In this document: positions 1 through 9,557 of the stretch, one piece after another
How the letters are laid out: the number at the start of each line of letters is the position of its first letter
Numbering within the stretch: position 1 is the first letter of the stretch
Source: Microbacterium sp. 1.5R
Lineage (GTDB): Bacteria > Actinomycetota > Actinomycetes > Actinomycetales > Microbacteriaceae
Length of the DNA: 64,000 nt
Assembly (NCBI RefSeq): GCF_001889265.1
Contig: NZ_CP018151.1
Span: 1,860,001 to 1,924,000 of the forward strand
Direction: 5' to 3'
The notes under the pieces: model-generated
Told to the model about the DNA's origin: nothing
Seen by the model: only the letters and a program-made list of their open reading frames with translations
The model's database searches: none
Made by a program: the position numbers and the translations under genes

Positions 1-58
1 CGCCGCACCGGGTGAGACCCGGGTCTATGCCGAGCACGCGAAGCGAGGAGGAGGTCAC
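1..58 (-). CDS. ruvC: Holliday junction resolvase RuvC, N-terminal fragment
   Basis: Only the first 19 codons lie in the window. The reverse strand reads a GTG start followed by RVLGIDPGLTRCG, the RuvC N-terminus that contains the first catalytic aspartate of this RNase H-fold resolvase. An in-frame TAG four codons upstream limits how far the start can move; a second in-frame GTG eight codons in is an alternative. It follows yebC on the same strand after about 45 bp, matching the usual actinobacterial order yebC-ruvC-ruvA-ruvB. RuvC cleaves the Holliday junctions processed by RuvAB. Confidence 0.85.
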   Translation of the reverse strand, partial: MTSSSLRVLGIDPGLTRCG

Positions 59-103
59 TCCCCCAGGCTAAGCGTCTCGTCCGACGGCACGCGGTCGGCG
101 CGC

Positions 104-865
104 CTACGCGTCGTCGTTCTCGAGCTCGGCCTGCACCTCGGCGGTGAGATCGAAGTTGGTGAAGACGTTCTGCACGTCCTCGCTGTCTTCGAGTGCATCG
201 ATGAGGCGGAAGATCTTGCGAGCGGTGTCGGCGTCGATCTCGACCTTGAGGTTCGGCACGAACTCGACGTCGGCGGATTCGTAGTCGATTCCCGCCTCCT
301 GCAGCGCGCTGCGGACGGTCACGAGATCCGTCGCCTCGGTGATGATCTCGAAGCCCTCGGCGTGCGGCTCGATCTCTTCGGCCCCCGCTTCGAGCGCGGC
401 CATCATCACGTCATCCTCGGTGGTCCCCTCGGAGCCGACCACGATCACGCCCTTGCGGCTGAAGTTGTAGGCGACGCTGCCCGGGTCGGCGAGGGTTCCG
501 CCGTTGCGGCTGAGAGCAGTGCGGACCTCGGCCGCAGCACGGTTCTTGTTGTCGGTCAGACATTCGATCATCATCGCGACGCCGTTGGGTCCGTACCCCT
601 CGTACATGATCGAGGTGTACTCGACCGCTTCGCCGCCGATGCCCGCGCCGCGCTTCACTGCGCGATCGATGTTGTCCTTCGGGACCGACGTCTTCTTCGC
701 CTTCTGCACCGCGTCGAACAGCGTCGGGTTTCCCTGCAGGTCGGCTCCGCCGAGCTTGGCCGCGACCTCGATGTTCTTGATGAGCTTGGCCCAGGACTTG
801 GCGCGCCTGGAGTCGATGATGGCCTTCTTGTGCTTCGTGGTGGCCCACTTGGAATGCCCGGACAT
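104..865 (-). CDS. yebC: YebC/TACO1 family protein
   Basis: This 253-residue protein starts [14 protein letters not shown], the family hallmark, and is full length. An open frame continues far upstream, but the start at 865 is preceded by GGAG at proper spacing, so the longer form is rejected. Members were first called transcriptional regulators; work on mitochondrial TACO1 and bacterial homologues points to a ribosome-associated role in translating difficult, proline-rich stretches. The gene stands directly before ruvC. In relatives it directly follows pdxT, whereas here about 7 kb of other genes separate them. Confidence 0.95.
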   Translation of the reverse strand: MSGHSKWATTKHKKAIIDSRRAKSWAKLIKNIEVAAKLGGADLQGNPTLFDAVQKAKKTSVPKDNIDRAVKRGAGIGGEAVEYTSIMYEGYGPNGVAMMIECLTDNKNRAAAEVRTALSRNGGTLADPGSVAYNFSRKGVIVVGSEGTTEDDVMMAALEAGAEEIEPHAEGFEIITEATDLVTVRSALQEAGIDYESADVEFVPNLKVEIDADTARKIFRLIDALEDSEDVQNVFTNFDLTAEVQAELENDDA

Positions 866-915
866 AATTCTCCGCTCGTCGTATCCGCCCGTGGGCACGG
901 CCCAGGGCATCGTCC

Positions 916-921
916 ATTCTA
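916..921 (-). promoter_or_regulatory. Possible -10 element for yebC
   Basis: The reverse strand reads TAGAAT about 50 bp before the yebC start, close to the sigma-70-type -10 consensus. No convincing -35 lies at 17 bp. The 866-1020 gap is the only divergent spacer available to yebC and the decarboxylase gene, and it also holds a small GC hairpin at 935-949. Confidence 0.3.
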
Positions 922-1020
922 TCGAACCATGCCCGCGGCCTGTGGCCGCACACGGAGCGGCGGCCTCCTGTTCCCGTGATCGCTCTGGTGTGAGGGCAGG
1001 CCTGGGTGTAGTCCTGACAC

Positions 1021-2400
1021 ATGGACCAGAGCGTCGACGATGACAGGATCCGCGGACTGGACGCCGCCCACCGAGCAGCACTCGAGTTCCTCGGGTCGCT
1101 CGACGACAGACCGGTGTGGCCGCGGGCGACCCTCGCCGAGATGCTCGACGCCTTCGGTGGCCCCCTGCCCGCCGAAGGCATGGACCCGGAAGAGGTGATC
1201 GGCGAGATCGTGTCGCGGGCGGACCCCGGTCTCGTCGCGATCCCCGGAGGACGATTCTTCGGGTTCGTCATCGGCGGCACGCATCCCGCTGCCCTCGCCG
1301 CCGACTGGCTCGTGTCCGCCTGGGACCAGAATTCGGGATCCGCCCTGCTCACGCCGACGACCGTGGCGTTGGAGCGCATAGCCGGCCGGTGGATGCTCGA
1401 CATCCTGGGCCTGCCCGACGACGCGAGCGTCGGATTCGTCACCGGCGGCCAGATGGCGAACTTCACCTGCCTCGCGACGGCACGGAACGCCGTTCTCGCT
1501 CGAGTCGGCTGGAACCTCAGCGAGAAGGGACTGCACGGATCTCCGCAGATGCGCTTCGTCGTAGGTGCCGACCGCCATGGGTCGATCGACCGTGCAGCGC
1601 GGTTCCTCGGGATCGGACGCACCGGCATCACTGCCGTCGAATCCGACGCGCAGGGGCGCATGCGACCAGACGCCCTGGACAGCGTCCTCGCGGACGGCTC
1701 CGGACCGACCATCGTCTGTCTACAGGCCGGAGAGGTGCACACCGGCGCATTCGACGACTTCGCTGCCCTCATACCGTTAGCCCATCGGCACGGAGCCTGG
1801 GTGCACGTCGACGGCGCATTCGGCCTCTGGGCCGCGGCCTCCGAGTCGCTGCGGCCGCTGACGGCGGGCATGTCCGACGCCGATTCGTGGGCGACAGACG
1901 CGCATAAGACGCTCAACGTGCCCTACGACTGCGGCATGGCGATCGTCCGCGACCCTGCGGACTCGATCGCCGCGTTCCGCACGGGTGGCGATTACCTCAT
2001 CTACACGAGTCTGGACCCGTGGGACGTGACGCCGGAACTGTCCCGTCGCGCACGCGGCGTGCCCGCGTGGGCGGCGATGCGCAGCCTCGGACGGGACGGC
2101 ATCTCAAACCTGATCGACAGGCTGCACGAGAACGCGGTGGCGATGGCCGAGGGGCTCACGACGATCGACGGCATCCGCATCCTCAACGACGTCGACTACA
2201 CGCAGGTCATGTTCTGTCTCGATTCCGATGAGGCGACGCGACGGCTGGGTGAGGCCGTGCTCGTGGAGGGCACCGCCGCCATGACCGGGGCCGAGTGGAG
2301 AGGTCGCGCTGCGCTGCGCTGCTCGATGTCGTCCTGGGCGACGACCCGGGACGACATCGACCGCACGGTCGGCGCGATCCGAACTCTCGTGTCGCGCTGA
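1021..2400 (+). CDS. PLP-dependent decarboxylase/aminotransferase-family protein (group II type)
   Basis: The 459-residue product belongs to fold-type I PLP enzymes of the aromatic-amino-acid/glutamate decarboxylase group. Visible motifs are HVDGAFG, whose Asp264 should contact the pyridine nitrogen, and [13 protein letters not shown], where Lys296 should form the Schiff base with PLP. The length fits the family. The substrate cannot be read from sequence. No good ribosome-binding site precedes the ATG. It converges on jetC with 15 bp between stop codons and occupies the place where jetD would be expected. Its function in that context is unknown; it may simply be a passenger of the same insertion. 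Confidence 0.85.
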   Translation: MDQSVDDDRIRGLDAAHRAALEFLGSLDDRPVWPRATLAEMLDAFGGPLPAEGMDPEEVIGEIVSRADPGLVAIPGGRFFGFVIGGTHPAALAADWLVSAWDQNSGSALLTPTTVALERIAGRWMLDILGLPDDASVGFVTGGQMANFTCLATARNAVLARVGWNLSEKGLHGSPQMRFVVGADRHGSIDRAARFLGIGRTGITAVESDAQGRMRPDALDSVLADGSGPTIVCLQAGEVHTGAFDDFAALIPLAHRHGAWVHVDGAFGLWAAASESLRPLTAGMSDADSWATDAHKTLNVPYDCGMAIVRDPADSIAAFRTGGDYLIYTSLDPWDVTPELSRRARGVPAWAAMRSLGRDGISNLIDRLHENAVAMAEGLTTIDGIRILNDVDYTQVMFCLDSDEATRRLGEAVLVEGTAAMTGAEWRGRAALRCSMSSWATTRDDIDRTVGAIRTLVSR

Positions 2401-2415
2401 CCATTATCGCCGGTG

Positions 2416-5400
2416 TCACTCGGCGGGCAGACCGACCTTCGGCCGTGCCCAGGAGCGGCCGCGCGTGTCCTTGAGGATGTCGTACTCCACGTCGACATGC
2501 GGTTCGATGGCGCTGTACTTGTCGTTCGGCGCACCGATCACGAGCTGGAAGCCGAGACCCCGCCATGCTCCGATCGCACGCTTCGTGAAGTGCGCGTCCG
2601 CCTTGATCAGGGCCTCGTCCATGAACACGGGTGCATACCTCGGACGCTCGGCACCCGCGTCGCCGAGCTGGTAGCGCAGTGCCGCGCCCACGATGAAGGC
2701 GACCAGCTCCTGCGACTCTCCACCCGATTTCTCGCCGATGTGGTCGTAGAGCGCGACATGCTCCCGGGTCGTCGCATGGACCCGCTCCGCGCTCACCCGC
2801 ACATGGTTGCGCACGTCGATGAGCTCGGCGAAGTCGGGAGCCGTGCGTCGCATCCGACCGATGAGACGGCTCATCCTCCGGTAGACGCTCTCACGATCGA
2901 CATCCGTCTCCGCTGCGTCGATGAGACTGCGCACCTCGCGAAGCTCCTTGCGGAATCGCCTGCGCGCCTCGGACTGGTTCTCGCGCGGTGTGATCTGAAG
3001 ACGGTGATCATCGTCGTAGAACGGCAGCTCCTCCATGATCCTGTTGATCGGGTCGATGCGGTTCTTGATCTCGCGCAGTGCACGACCCAGCGTCGAATCC
3101 AGGCTCGTCAGATCGTTTCCGGAGAGCTTGAGGAGGCTGTCTCGCCATTCGGATTCCAGCTCGTGCAGGCCGTTGGTCTCGAGCGCCACGAGGATGCTCT
3201 CGAACTCCGCGACCGACTCGTCGGGGTCGGGGAGGATCGTGAGCGTATCCCAGCGCTCGAGGAAACCGGTCATCAGGCGTCGCATCTGCTCACGCTGCTC
3301 GGCGTGTGCCGCGGCTGCCGACGTGCGATCCTCGAGCAGTCTGGTCGCGGCCGTGCGCAATGCGGCGTCGAGGTGAGCGAGGCGCTCCGACGCCGTCACG
3401 CTGACGGCCGCGTCTGCTCCGAGGAAGCGCGCGTCGAGGAACGAACGATGCCGCTCCTCCAGCGCGATCTCGGCCGCCTCAGCCGCATCGACGATCCGCT
3501 GACAGTCGTCGACCTGGTCGGTGACCTCCACCCAACGGTCCTGAGCGAGTGTGAGGTCTCCCCCGAGTCGGGAGCTCTCGTCGCGCAGACGGCCGACCCG
3601 TTTTCTGAGCTCCTCGGCCTGCGACTTCAGCTCGGCGATCTTCGGGTTCTCGTCGGTGACCTCCGCCTCCACTGCGACCCATCGCGCGCGCTCCGCCGTG
3701 ACGGCCTCGACGTCGATCTGATCCCAGGTGAGGTCCTCGATCTTCGCGTGCGCCTTGGACGTCGCCTCGATCCGGTCGAGGTCGGCCTCGGCGTCCGCAG
3801 CGGCCTGAGTCGCAGCATCGCGGCGGCTCTCGAGCTGGCTGATCTGCTCGTCGAGCTCGCGAAGACGGCGCGCGTTCGAGAATCCGAGCATGTTCGCCCG
3901 GCCATGCCCGCCATGGGACCCGCGGTCTCCGTGCGACACCTGCCCCGCGAGCGTCAGCGCGCGAGGGTGCTCGGCGAGCTCGGTCGACGAGTCCACGCAC
4001 ACGTACTCGAACCGCTCACGGAGTCGCTGCTGAAGCCATCCGGTGAACGGCGTCGATCGGTGATCGAGACGACCGGGGAGCGTGCGGGGGTCCGCCGTCC
4101 GAGACTCGGCGACGCCCGTCGGGACGCCTTCGTAGCTGATCCGCTCAGCGATGCGCACCGACTCGATGGCCGCACGGAACCGCCCGAGGTCCGCGACATC
4201 GACGAGCAATGTCCGCGCGAACCCGCCGAGGGCGAGGTTGAACGCGTCCCGCCAGGGCTCGAACTCGGTGCGCACCTCGATGAGCTCACCGACGAAGGGC
4301 AGATCCGTCGGGGTGAGCCCGGCCGCCTGGGCGAGGAGAGTTCTCGCCTCATGCAGATGCGCGGGAATGCTCCCGCGGAGCTCACGGGTGCGGTCCTGCT
4401 CGGCACGCGCCCGACTCAGCTCGCTCTCGACCGCTCGGCGCGACGACTCTGCATCGGCGAAGGCGGCGCGGGCTCCGCGCAGTCCGCTCTGCGGGAGCTC
4501 CCGGCCGACGCGGGCGAGCAGTTCCTCGAAATCGGATGCGGTGCGCACCTCGGCGCCGAGCTCCCTGGCGACGCTGTCGAAGCGCGCCCGCTCGCGCTGG
4601 ACGTCCTCCAGTCGGCGCTCGACACCCCGCAGCTCGCGCTGAGCGGTCTCGAGGCGGTCGCCTCCGGACTGCCGCAGGACGTCGAGCAGCCCCTCCCGCT
4701 CGACCTCGGCGGCGGCGATCAGTGCGTTCTTCTCGCGGACGGCCAGCTGCAGCGCCTGGGTGCGGTCACGCAGATCCGCCTCCACCTCGCGCAGCAGATC
4801 GAGGCGGCGCTCGGCGCTCCACAGGGACGCGAGGGAGGTCGGCTCCGAGAAGACCCCGACCTCGTCCACGACGCTCATCCGCGCCGACGCCGCCTCGATG
4901 CGCTGCGAGATCTCGCGGATCGGCTCGAGAGCCGCCACCTGCTGCTTGGCGACGAGCATCCGCGTCCGGGTGCTCTCCAACTCATCGAAATGAGCGACCA
5001 CCGCGTCCGCGGTCGCCATCGTCTCGGGCTCCTCGAGCACGAGCTTCTTGTAGAGGTCGTCGACCGTCGTGATCTGCTGACCGGCCTGGATGCGGGCCAG
5101 AAGACTGATCGCCTTCGCCCCCGAACCGGCCGCGCCGATGCCGAGCACGGCGTGAAGTCGAGCCGAGAACTCGCGGTCGGTCGCCACGGGCTCCAGCCCG
5201 ACGGCGCGCACCGCCGCGTCACTGAGTCGCTGGACCGCAGCGCGTTCGAGCTGCGAGAGGTCGAAGGCGCCGTCGATCGTGGCCCGCAATCGCGTGGTGT
5301 CCTCGAGGGTGCGGGCGTCCGCGGGGATGTACCACCCGCGCACGGCCGTGAAGCGCGAGCCGTCGTGATCCAACCACGTCATCGAGACGGCGCTCCAGGT

Positions 5401-5769
5401 GTCCTCGCCGTCGCCGCGCAGCACGCGGAGCTTCGTCCCCTCCTCGGTGCGGGACTCGTCGATCTTGCCGCGCCCGTACGACAGGATGTTCCGCTGCTCG
5501 TCGCCGCGGGGACGGCCCGTGACGCCGCCGTTGGACGCGCCGTTGAAGGGCGTCGTGTGCGGCATCATCAGCGCGATGTAGCCGTCCATGAGCGTCGACT
5601 TGCCCGACCCCGATCCGCCGCACAGCAGGGTCGCATCGGGCGAGAACCGCACGCGGTGGGGACCGCCGTCGTAGCCGCCCCAGTTGATGAGCTGGAGCTC
5701 CTCCGCGACCCACTGCTGACCGCGTGAGCTCGCGGGGATCATCCCGAAGAGCGTGTCCATCATCGTCAT
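2416..5769 (-). CDS. jetC: Wadjet/Mks SMC-like ATPase JetC (MksB type)
   Basis: The 1117-residue product is the SMC-like ATPase of a MukBEF-like loop-extruding complex. Walker [10 protein letters not shown] is at residues 51-59, the ABC signature SGGES at about 1015-1019, and the Walker B region FMDEA at about 1049-1053. Between them lie long Glu/Arg/Ala-rich segments typical of coiled-coil arms. The ATG at 5769 overlaps the jetB stop as ATGA, so it is preferred over an upstream in-frame codon. JetC hydrolyses ATP to extrude DNA; in Wadjet this leads to recognition and cleavage of small circular DNA. The downstream nuclease gene jetD is absent here: the next gene is an unrelated decarboxylase on the other strand. 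Confidence 0.92.
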   Translation of the reverse strand: MTMMDTLFGMIPASSRGQQWVAEELQLINWGGYDGGPHRVRFSPDATLLCGGSGSGKSTLMDGYIALMMPHTTPFNGASNGGVTGRPRGDEQRNILSYGRGKIDESRTEEGTKLRVLRGDGEDTWSAVSMTWLDHDGSRFTAVRGWYIPADARTLEDTTRLRATIDGAFDLSQLERAAVQRLSDAAVRAVGLEPVATDREFSARLHAVLGIGAAGSGAKAISLLARIQAGQQITTVDDLYKKLVLEEPETMATADAVVAHFDELESTRTRMLVAKQQVAALEPIREISQRIEAASARMSVVDEVGVFSEPTSLASLWSAERRLDLLREVEADLRDRTQALQLAVREKNALIAAAEVEREGLLDVLRQSGGDRLETAQRELRGVERRLEDVQRERARFDSVARELGAEVRTASDFEELLARVGRELPQSGLRGARAAFADAESSRRAVESELSRARAEQDRTRELRGSIPAHLHEARTLLAQAAGLTPTDLPFVGELIEVRTEFEPWRDAFNLALGGFARTLLVDVADLGRFRAAIESVRIAERISYEGVPTGVAESRTADPRTLPGRLDHRSTPFTGWLQQRLRERFEYVCVDSSTELAEHPRALTLAGQVSHGDRGSHGGHGRANMLGFSNARRLRELDEQISQLESRRDAATQAAADAEADLDRIEATSKAHAKIEDLTWDQIDVEAVTAERARWVAVEAEVTDENPKIAELKSQAEELRKRVGRLRDESSRLGGDLTLAQDRWVEVTDQVDDCQRIVDAAEAAEIALEERHRSFLDARFLGADAAVSVTASERLAHLDAALRTAATRLLEDRTSAAAAHAEQREQMRRLMTGFLERWDTLTILPDPDESVAEFESILVALETNGLHELESEWRDSLLKLSGNDLTSLDSTLGRALREIKNRIDPINRIMEELPFYDDDHRLQITPRENQSEARRRFRKELREVRSLIDAAETDVDRESVYRRMSRLIGRMRRTAPDFAELIDVRNHVRVSAERVHATTREHVALYDHIGEKSGGESQELVAFIVGAALRYQLGDAGAERPRYAPVFMDEALIKADAHFTKRAIGAWRGLGFQLVIGAPNDKYSAIEPHVDVEYDILKDTRGRSWARPKVGLPAE

Positions 5770-6428
5770 CGCGCCACCACCGCCTGGGATCGCAGCCACT
5801 CCCGCAGCTCCTTGAGCGTCTCCGCACTGAGCACCACCTCGACGAGCGCGGTGATCCGGTAGCGTCCGCTGGTCTCCTCCTGCACGATGCCCTCTCGATC
5901 CAGCCGATCCAATGCGCTGCGGATGGCGCGCTGCTGCTTCGCGGTTCCGCCGTCGACGTCCGCGAAGTAGCTCAGCACGGTCTGCTCGACGTCCTCGATG
6001 TCGATCCGCACTGAACCCTCGCCGGACGCGGACTCGCGCTGGTAGACGGTCCGCAGGTGCACGAGAACGAGCGTCTCGGCGCGCGAGTACGGAGAGTCCT
6101 TCAGCAGCACGGGCATCTCGACCTCGTCAGAGCGCAGCTGCTGCTTGTACGCGAACCCTCTGGCGTGATCGATGATCAGACGCAGGTAGATGTCGTTGAG
6201 CCGCGACTCGATCACCTGCTGGTGCTCGAGCAGCAGCGTCCACTCACGTCGGTTGCGCTCCATCGAGATGAAACGCCGCTGGAGCAGGTGCACGAGCACG
6301 CGTCTGATCTCGGGATCGAGCGTGCCGCGATCGCCGGGGAAGTGCGCCTCGAGGTCGTCCTCCATCGCCGTCGGAGCGATGAACCCCTCGTCCGCGCCGG
6401 CTGTGGTGAGGTCGTCGTCACTCATCAT
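5766..6428 (-). CDS. jetB: Wadjet/Mks subunit JetB (MksE type, DUF4194)
   Basis: This 220-residue protein is the MukE/MksE-like accessory subunit (DUF4194), predicted to bind the kleisin subunit as paired winged-helix domains. Its C-terminal half holds a winged-helix-like stretch with a basic and aliphatic pattern. It starts inside the end of jetA (ATGATGAGTGA overlap) and ends inside the start of jetC (ATGA), so all three subunits are probably translationally coupled. The length fits the family. Nothing appears broken. Confidence 0.9.
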   Translation of the reverse strand: MMSDDDLTTAGADEGFIAPTAMEDDLEAHFPGDRGTLDPEIRRVLVHLLQRRFISMERNRREWTLLLEHQQVIESRLNDIYLRLIIDHARGFAYKQQLRSDEVEMPVLLKDSPYSRAETLVLVHLRTVYQRESASGEGSVRIDIEDVEQTVLSYFADVDGGTAKQQRAIRSALDRLDREGIVQEETSGRYRITALVEVVLSAETLKELREWLRSQAVVAR

Positions 6429-7881
6429 CTGAATCCTCTTTCGTGCTGCGGGCGGTCACGGCGCCGAATGCGAATCGTCTGCTCGTGCCGTCCGGGCGCA
6501 ATGCTTCGACCGTCGAGATGCCATCTCCCTCGGTGAGGCCGTTCCGGTGCGCGATCTCGAGCAGACCGAGCAGATCGACAGGGCGCCGAGCCGCGTCGGG
6601 CACCGACCGGAAGGCATCGGCGAGGTCGAAGTCCGTCCCCAGTCCGGCGACGTATTCCTCGAGCTCGGCATATCTCGGACCACCCCAGGCGCGCGTGTCG
6701 TGATCGAGGAAGTCGACGTCATCGGCGTCGGCGAGGGGCGCCGGTGCACGCGGCGGGCGGATATCGCTGGTGGTCTGACGCAGATGCCCGAGATCGATCA
6801 GCGGCATGCTGCGCACCGGGTCGACGACCGTCGCCGGGCCGGACCACCCATGGAGCCCGGCGATGACGTCGCGCAGGAGGTCGTCGATCTGACGATCGCG
6901 CAGCGGATCGTGGGTCTTCACCTGGCCGGTGATCACGTGCGAAGCGCGGCGCTGCGCGGCCAGCACCTCCTCCACCCCCTGCTCTACGCGTCGACCGATG
7001 GCGTCGAGCTCGGCGCGCTGCGCGCCGTCGAGCATACGGGCGAAGGGCCGGCCGAGCAGTCCGCGAAGCTGCTCTGTGAGGGCATCGATGCGATCGGGGT
7101 CGCCGATCAGACGCAGGGCTCCTGCGAACGCGCGCCCCTCCGGTGTCGACTGCATCACATCCTGGGCGCGCTGCAGATACTCGCGGAGCACTTCGCTCGT
7201 CGGTCTCTCGTCCCTGCGCAGGTGGGCGACGACGTCGCGTTGCATCGACCTGAGCGACTCGGCGACGCGCGTGAAATCGGCGGGCAGTTCGCGTGCCAGG
7301 TGCAGGACGTTCTCGGCCTCCTCGAGGAGCTCCTCATCGTCGGCAGGGTCGGCATGCCCGGTCTCCTGGATGCGAGCGATCTCTGCGTCGAGCAGATCGC
7401 GTTCGTCATACAGCCGCGCCAGCCGCCGGACCGGGTCGACTTCCGCGCTCACCGACAGGTGGTCGACCGCGTCGAGGAGGGTGCGCACGCGGGAGTTCGA
7501 CACGCGCGTGCGCCCTCCGCCGGTGCGGCCGGATATCTCGAGTGCTGCGACGGCATGCGCAGACAGGCGGTAGACCTCGACGTCGTCGTCGATCTGCTGG
7601 ATCAGCCAGCCGAGGCGCACCCAGTTCCGGCACACGTCCCGGCCGCTCCCGGACGGAAGCCGCCTGTCGTCGTCGTACCCCGCCGCTCGGAGTTCGTCGA
7701 GCACCTCGCCCAGCTCGGCGTGCGCATCCGCGACCGCGACAGACGCCCGGTCGGCGGTGAACAGAAGAGTGAGCGACGCGACCACGAACGGGGCGAACCG
7801 ACCGTGCAGCAGATCGAGTGTCGGGGTGCTGAATGCGGTGACGGCACGCGCATATGCGGCCTCAGCCCTGGATCCAGTCAC
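6418..7881 (-). CDS. jetA: Wadjet/Mks kleisin subunit JetA (MksF type, DUF3375)
   Basis: The 487-residue protein has the DUF3375 layout of the MukF/MksF kleisin: an N-terminal winged-helix region (about 1-120), a helical middle, and a C-terminal segment expected to touch the ATPase head. It is the first gene of the jetABC operon. The start is GTG at 7881, a weak choice because no clear ribosome-binding site precedes it. The 73-bp gap after pdxT shows no strong terminator, so read-through from the pdxS-pdxT transcript is possible. I infer that JetA bridges JetB and JetC. No defect is seen. Confidence 0.9.
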   Translation of the reverse strand: MTGSRAEAAYARAVTAFSTPTLDLLHGRFAPFVVASLTLLFTADRASVAVADAHAELGEVLDELRAAGYDDDRRLPSGSGRDVCRNWVRLGWLIQQIDDDVEVYRLSAHAVAALEISGRTGGGRTRVSNSRVRTLLDAVDHLSVSAEVDPVRRLARLYDERDLLDAEIARIQETGHADPADDEELLEEAENVLHLARELPADFTRVAESLRSMQRDVVAHLRRDERPTSEVLREYLQRAQDVMQSTPEGRAFAGALRLIGDPDRIDALTEQLRGLLGRPFARMLDGAQRAELDAIGRRVEQGVEEVLAAQRRASHVITGQVKTHDPLRDRQIDDLLRDVIAGLHGWSGPATVVDPVRSMPLIDLGHLRQTTSDIRPPRAPAPLADADDVDFLDHDTRAWGGPRYAELEEYVAGLGTDFDLADAFRSVPDAARRPVDLLGLLEIAHRNGLTEGDGISTVEALRPDGTSRRFAFGAVTARSTKEDSDDE

Positions 7882-7954
7882 TCGAACGAGAATAGTCCGA
7901 CCTCGGGCCCTCGCCTGTCACGCGCCGGTCCGTGGCGGGTCGCACGGCATGGCG

Positions 7955-8560
7955 TCAACGGCGCGAGGTGCGCTCCCGGACTCCCGCGAGGAACAGCTCG
8001 TGAAAGCGCATCTCGCCGTCGACCTCGGGGTGGAAGCTGGTGCCGACGAGTGGCCCCTGCCGCACGGCGACGATTCTGCCGTCCGGAAGCGAGGCGACCA
8101 CCTCGACCCGCTCGCCTGCGCGTTCGACGATCGGAGCTCGGATGAACGTCGCGTGCACGGGCACCTCACCGAGCGCCGGAACGTCGAGGTCCATCTCGAA
8201 GGACTCCGTCTGGCGTCCGAAGGCATTTCGGCGTACGGCGATGTCCAGGCCGCCGAATGACTGCTGTCCCTCGATGCCGTCGAGTACCTCGTCGGCGAGA
8301 AGGATCAGCCCGGCGCATGTCCCGTACACGGGGAGCCCCGCAGCGATCGCGTCCCTGATCGGCTCCTGCATCCCGAATGTGCGCGACAGCTTGTCGATCA
8401 CGCTGGACTCGCCGCCGGGGATGACGAGACCGTCGACAGACGCAAGCTCCTCCGGGCGGCGCACCAGCGCCACCTCGGCTCCGAGTCCAGCGAGCAGGGC
8501 GGCGTGCTCGCGCACGTCGCCCTGCAGCGCGAGGACGCCGACCCGTGGACTACCAGCCAC
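7955..8560 (-). CDS. pdxT: Pyridoxal 5'-phosphate synthase glutaminase subunit PdxT
   Basis: PdxT (201 aa) is the class I glutaminase that feeds ammonia to PdxS for de novo PLP synthesis. The sequence shows GGESS, the nucleophile cysteine in GTCAGL, and the His-Glu pair in FHPE. It starts with GTG inside the last codons of pdxS (11-bp overlap), giving coupled expression of the two subunits. In most actinobacteria yebC follows directly; here jetABC and a decarboxylase intervene. Confidence 0.97.
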   Translation of the reverse strand: MAGSPRVGVLALQGDVREHAALLAGLGAEVALVRRPEELASVDGLVIPGGESSVIDKLSRTFGMQEPIRDAIAAGLPVYGTCAGLILLADEVLDGIEGQQSFGGLDIAVRRNAFGRQTESFEMDLDVPALGEVPVHATFIRAPIVERAGERVEVVASLPDGRIVAVRQGPLVGTSFHPEVDGEMRFHELFLAGVRERTSRR

Positions 8561-9443
8561 GCTCGGCCAGGCGGTGCGGCGCGGGGAGGTCGGAGACGTT
8601 GATGCCGACCATGGCCTCGCCGAGTCCGCGTGAGACCTCGGCGATCACCTTGGCGTCATCGAAGAAGGTGGTCGCCTTGACGATCGCCTTGGCGCGCTCC
8701 GCCGGGTTGCCGGACTTGAAGATGCCCGAGCCCACGAAGACGCCGTCGGCGCCCAGCTGCATCATCATCGCTGCATCCGCGGGGGTCGCGACGCCACCCG
8801 CGACGAACAGCACGACGGGGAGCTTGCCGGTCTCGGCGATCTCGGCCACGAGCTCGTACGGCGCCTGCAGCTCTTTCGCCGCGACGAACAGCTCGTCCTT
8901 CGGAAGAGCCGTGAGAGCCGCGATCTCGCCACGGATCTTCCTGATGTGCTTCATCGCCTCGGAGACATCCCCCGTGCCGGCCTCACCCTTGGAGCGGATC
9001 ATCGCCGCGCCCTCATTGATGCGGCGCAGCGCCTCACCGAGGTTGGTGGCACCGCAGACGAAGGGCACAGCGAAGCCGTGCTTGTCGATGTGGTTCACGT
9101 AGTCGGCGGGAGAGAGCACCTCGGACTCGTCGATGTAGTCGACGCCGAGCTCCTGCAGCACCTGCGCTTCGACGAAGTGGCCGATGCGTGCCTTCGCCAT
9201 GACGGGGATCGACACCGACGCGATGATGCTGTCGATCATGTCGGGGTCGCTCATGCGCGAGACACCGCCCTGTGCGCGGATGTCGGCGGGAACCCGCTCG
9301 AGCGCCATGACGGCGACGGCGCCCGCGTCTTCGGCGATCTTGGCCTGATCGGCGGTGACCACGTCCATGATCACGCCGCCCTTGAGCATCTCGGCGAGAC
9401 CGCGCTTGACGCGCGAGGATCCGGTGGTGGTCTGTTCGGTCAT
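8550..9443 (-). CDS. pdxS: Pyridoxal 5'-phosphate synthase lyase subunit PdxS
   Basis: PdxS (297 aa) condenses ribose 5-phosphate, glyceraldehyde 3-phosphate and ammonia into PLP as a dodecameric beta/alpha barrel. The highly conserved stretches [26 protein letters not shown] and GSGIFKS are present, including the substrate-binding lysine in MAKARIG. It leads the pdxS-pdxT unit and is divergent from the pdxR-like regulator, which very likely controls it. Confidence 0.98.
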   Translation of the reverse strand: MTEQTTTGSSRVKRGLAEMLKGGVIMDVVTADQAKIAEDAGAVAVMALERVPADIRAQGGVSRMSDPDMIDSIIASVSIPVMAKARIGHFVEAQVLQELGVDYIDESEVLSPADYVNHIDKHGFAVPFVCGATNLGEALRRINEGAAMIRSKGEAGTGDVSEAMKHIRKIRGEIAALTALPKDELFVAAKELQAPYELVAEIAETGKLPVVLFVAGGVATPADAAMMMQLGADGVFVGSGIFKSGNPAERAKAIVKATTFFDDAKVIAEVSRGLGEAMVGINVSDLPAPHRLAERGW

Positions 9444-9502
9444 GAGAGCTCCTGTCGGGGAAGCACGATGTGCATGAGTGTGTCGAATGATGTCTCGTTT
9501 GA

Positions 9503-9542
9503 TCTAGGCCAAACAGTAGCACTGTCCGGAACGACCTAGAAT
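9503..9542. promoter_or_regulatory. Divergent pdxS/pdxR control region with nested inverted repeats
   Basis: TCTAGG at 9503-9508 and CCTAGA at 9535-9540 form a perfect 6-bp inverted pair around CAGT-AGC-ACTG (9514-9524). A good -10, TAGAAT, follows at 9537-9542 for pdxR, overlapping the right arm. In Corynebacterium PdxR is known to bind sites in the pdxR-pdxST spacer, so this is the most likely operator. The assignment is inferred from position and symmetry. Confidence 0.4.
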
Positions 9543-9557
9543 CGGTGGTGAGGACAC

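Noticed and set aside
935..949. GCGGCC-TGT-GGCCGC hairpin as a terminator.
   Set aside because: Short stem without T-tract, lying in a divergent promoter region rather than after a gene.
866..1020. Possible jetD relic between yebC and the decarboxylase.
   Set aside because: Only 155 bp, with no Toprim-like or DUF2220-like sequence on either strand.
2413..5727. A very long open frame opposite jetC (over 1000 codons).
   Set aside because: It is the antisense shadow of a high-GC coding region, rich in Arg, Leu and Val without any domain; jetC has clear motifs.
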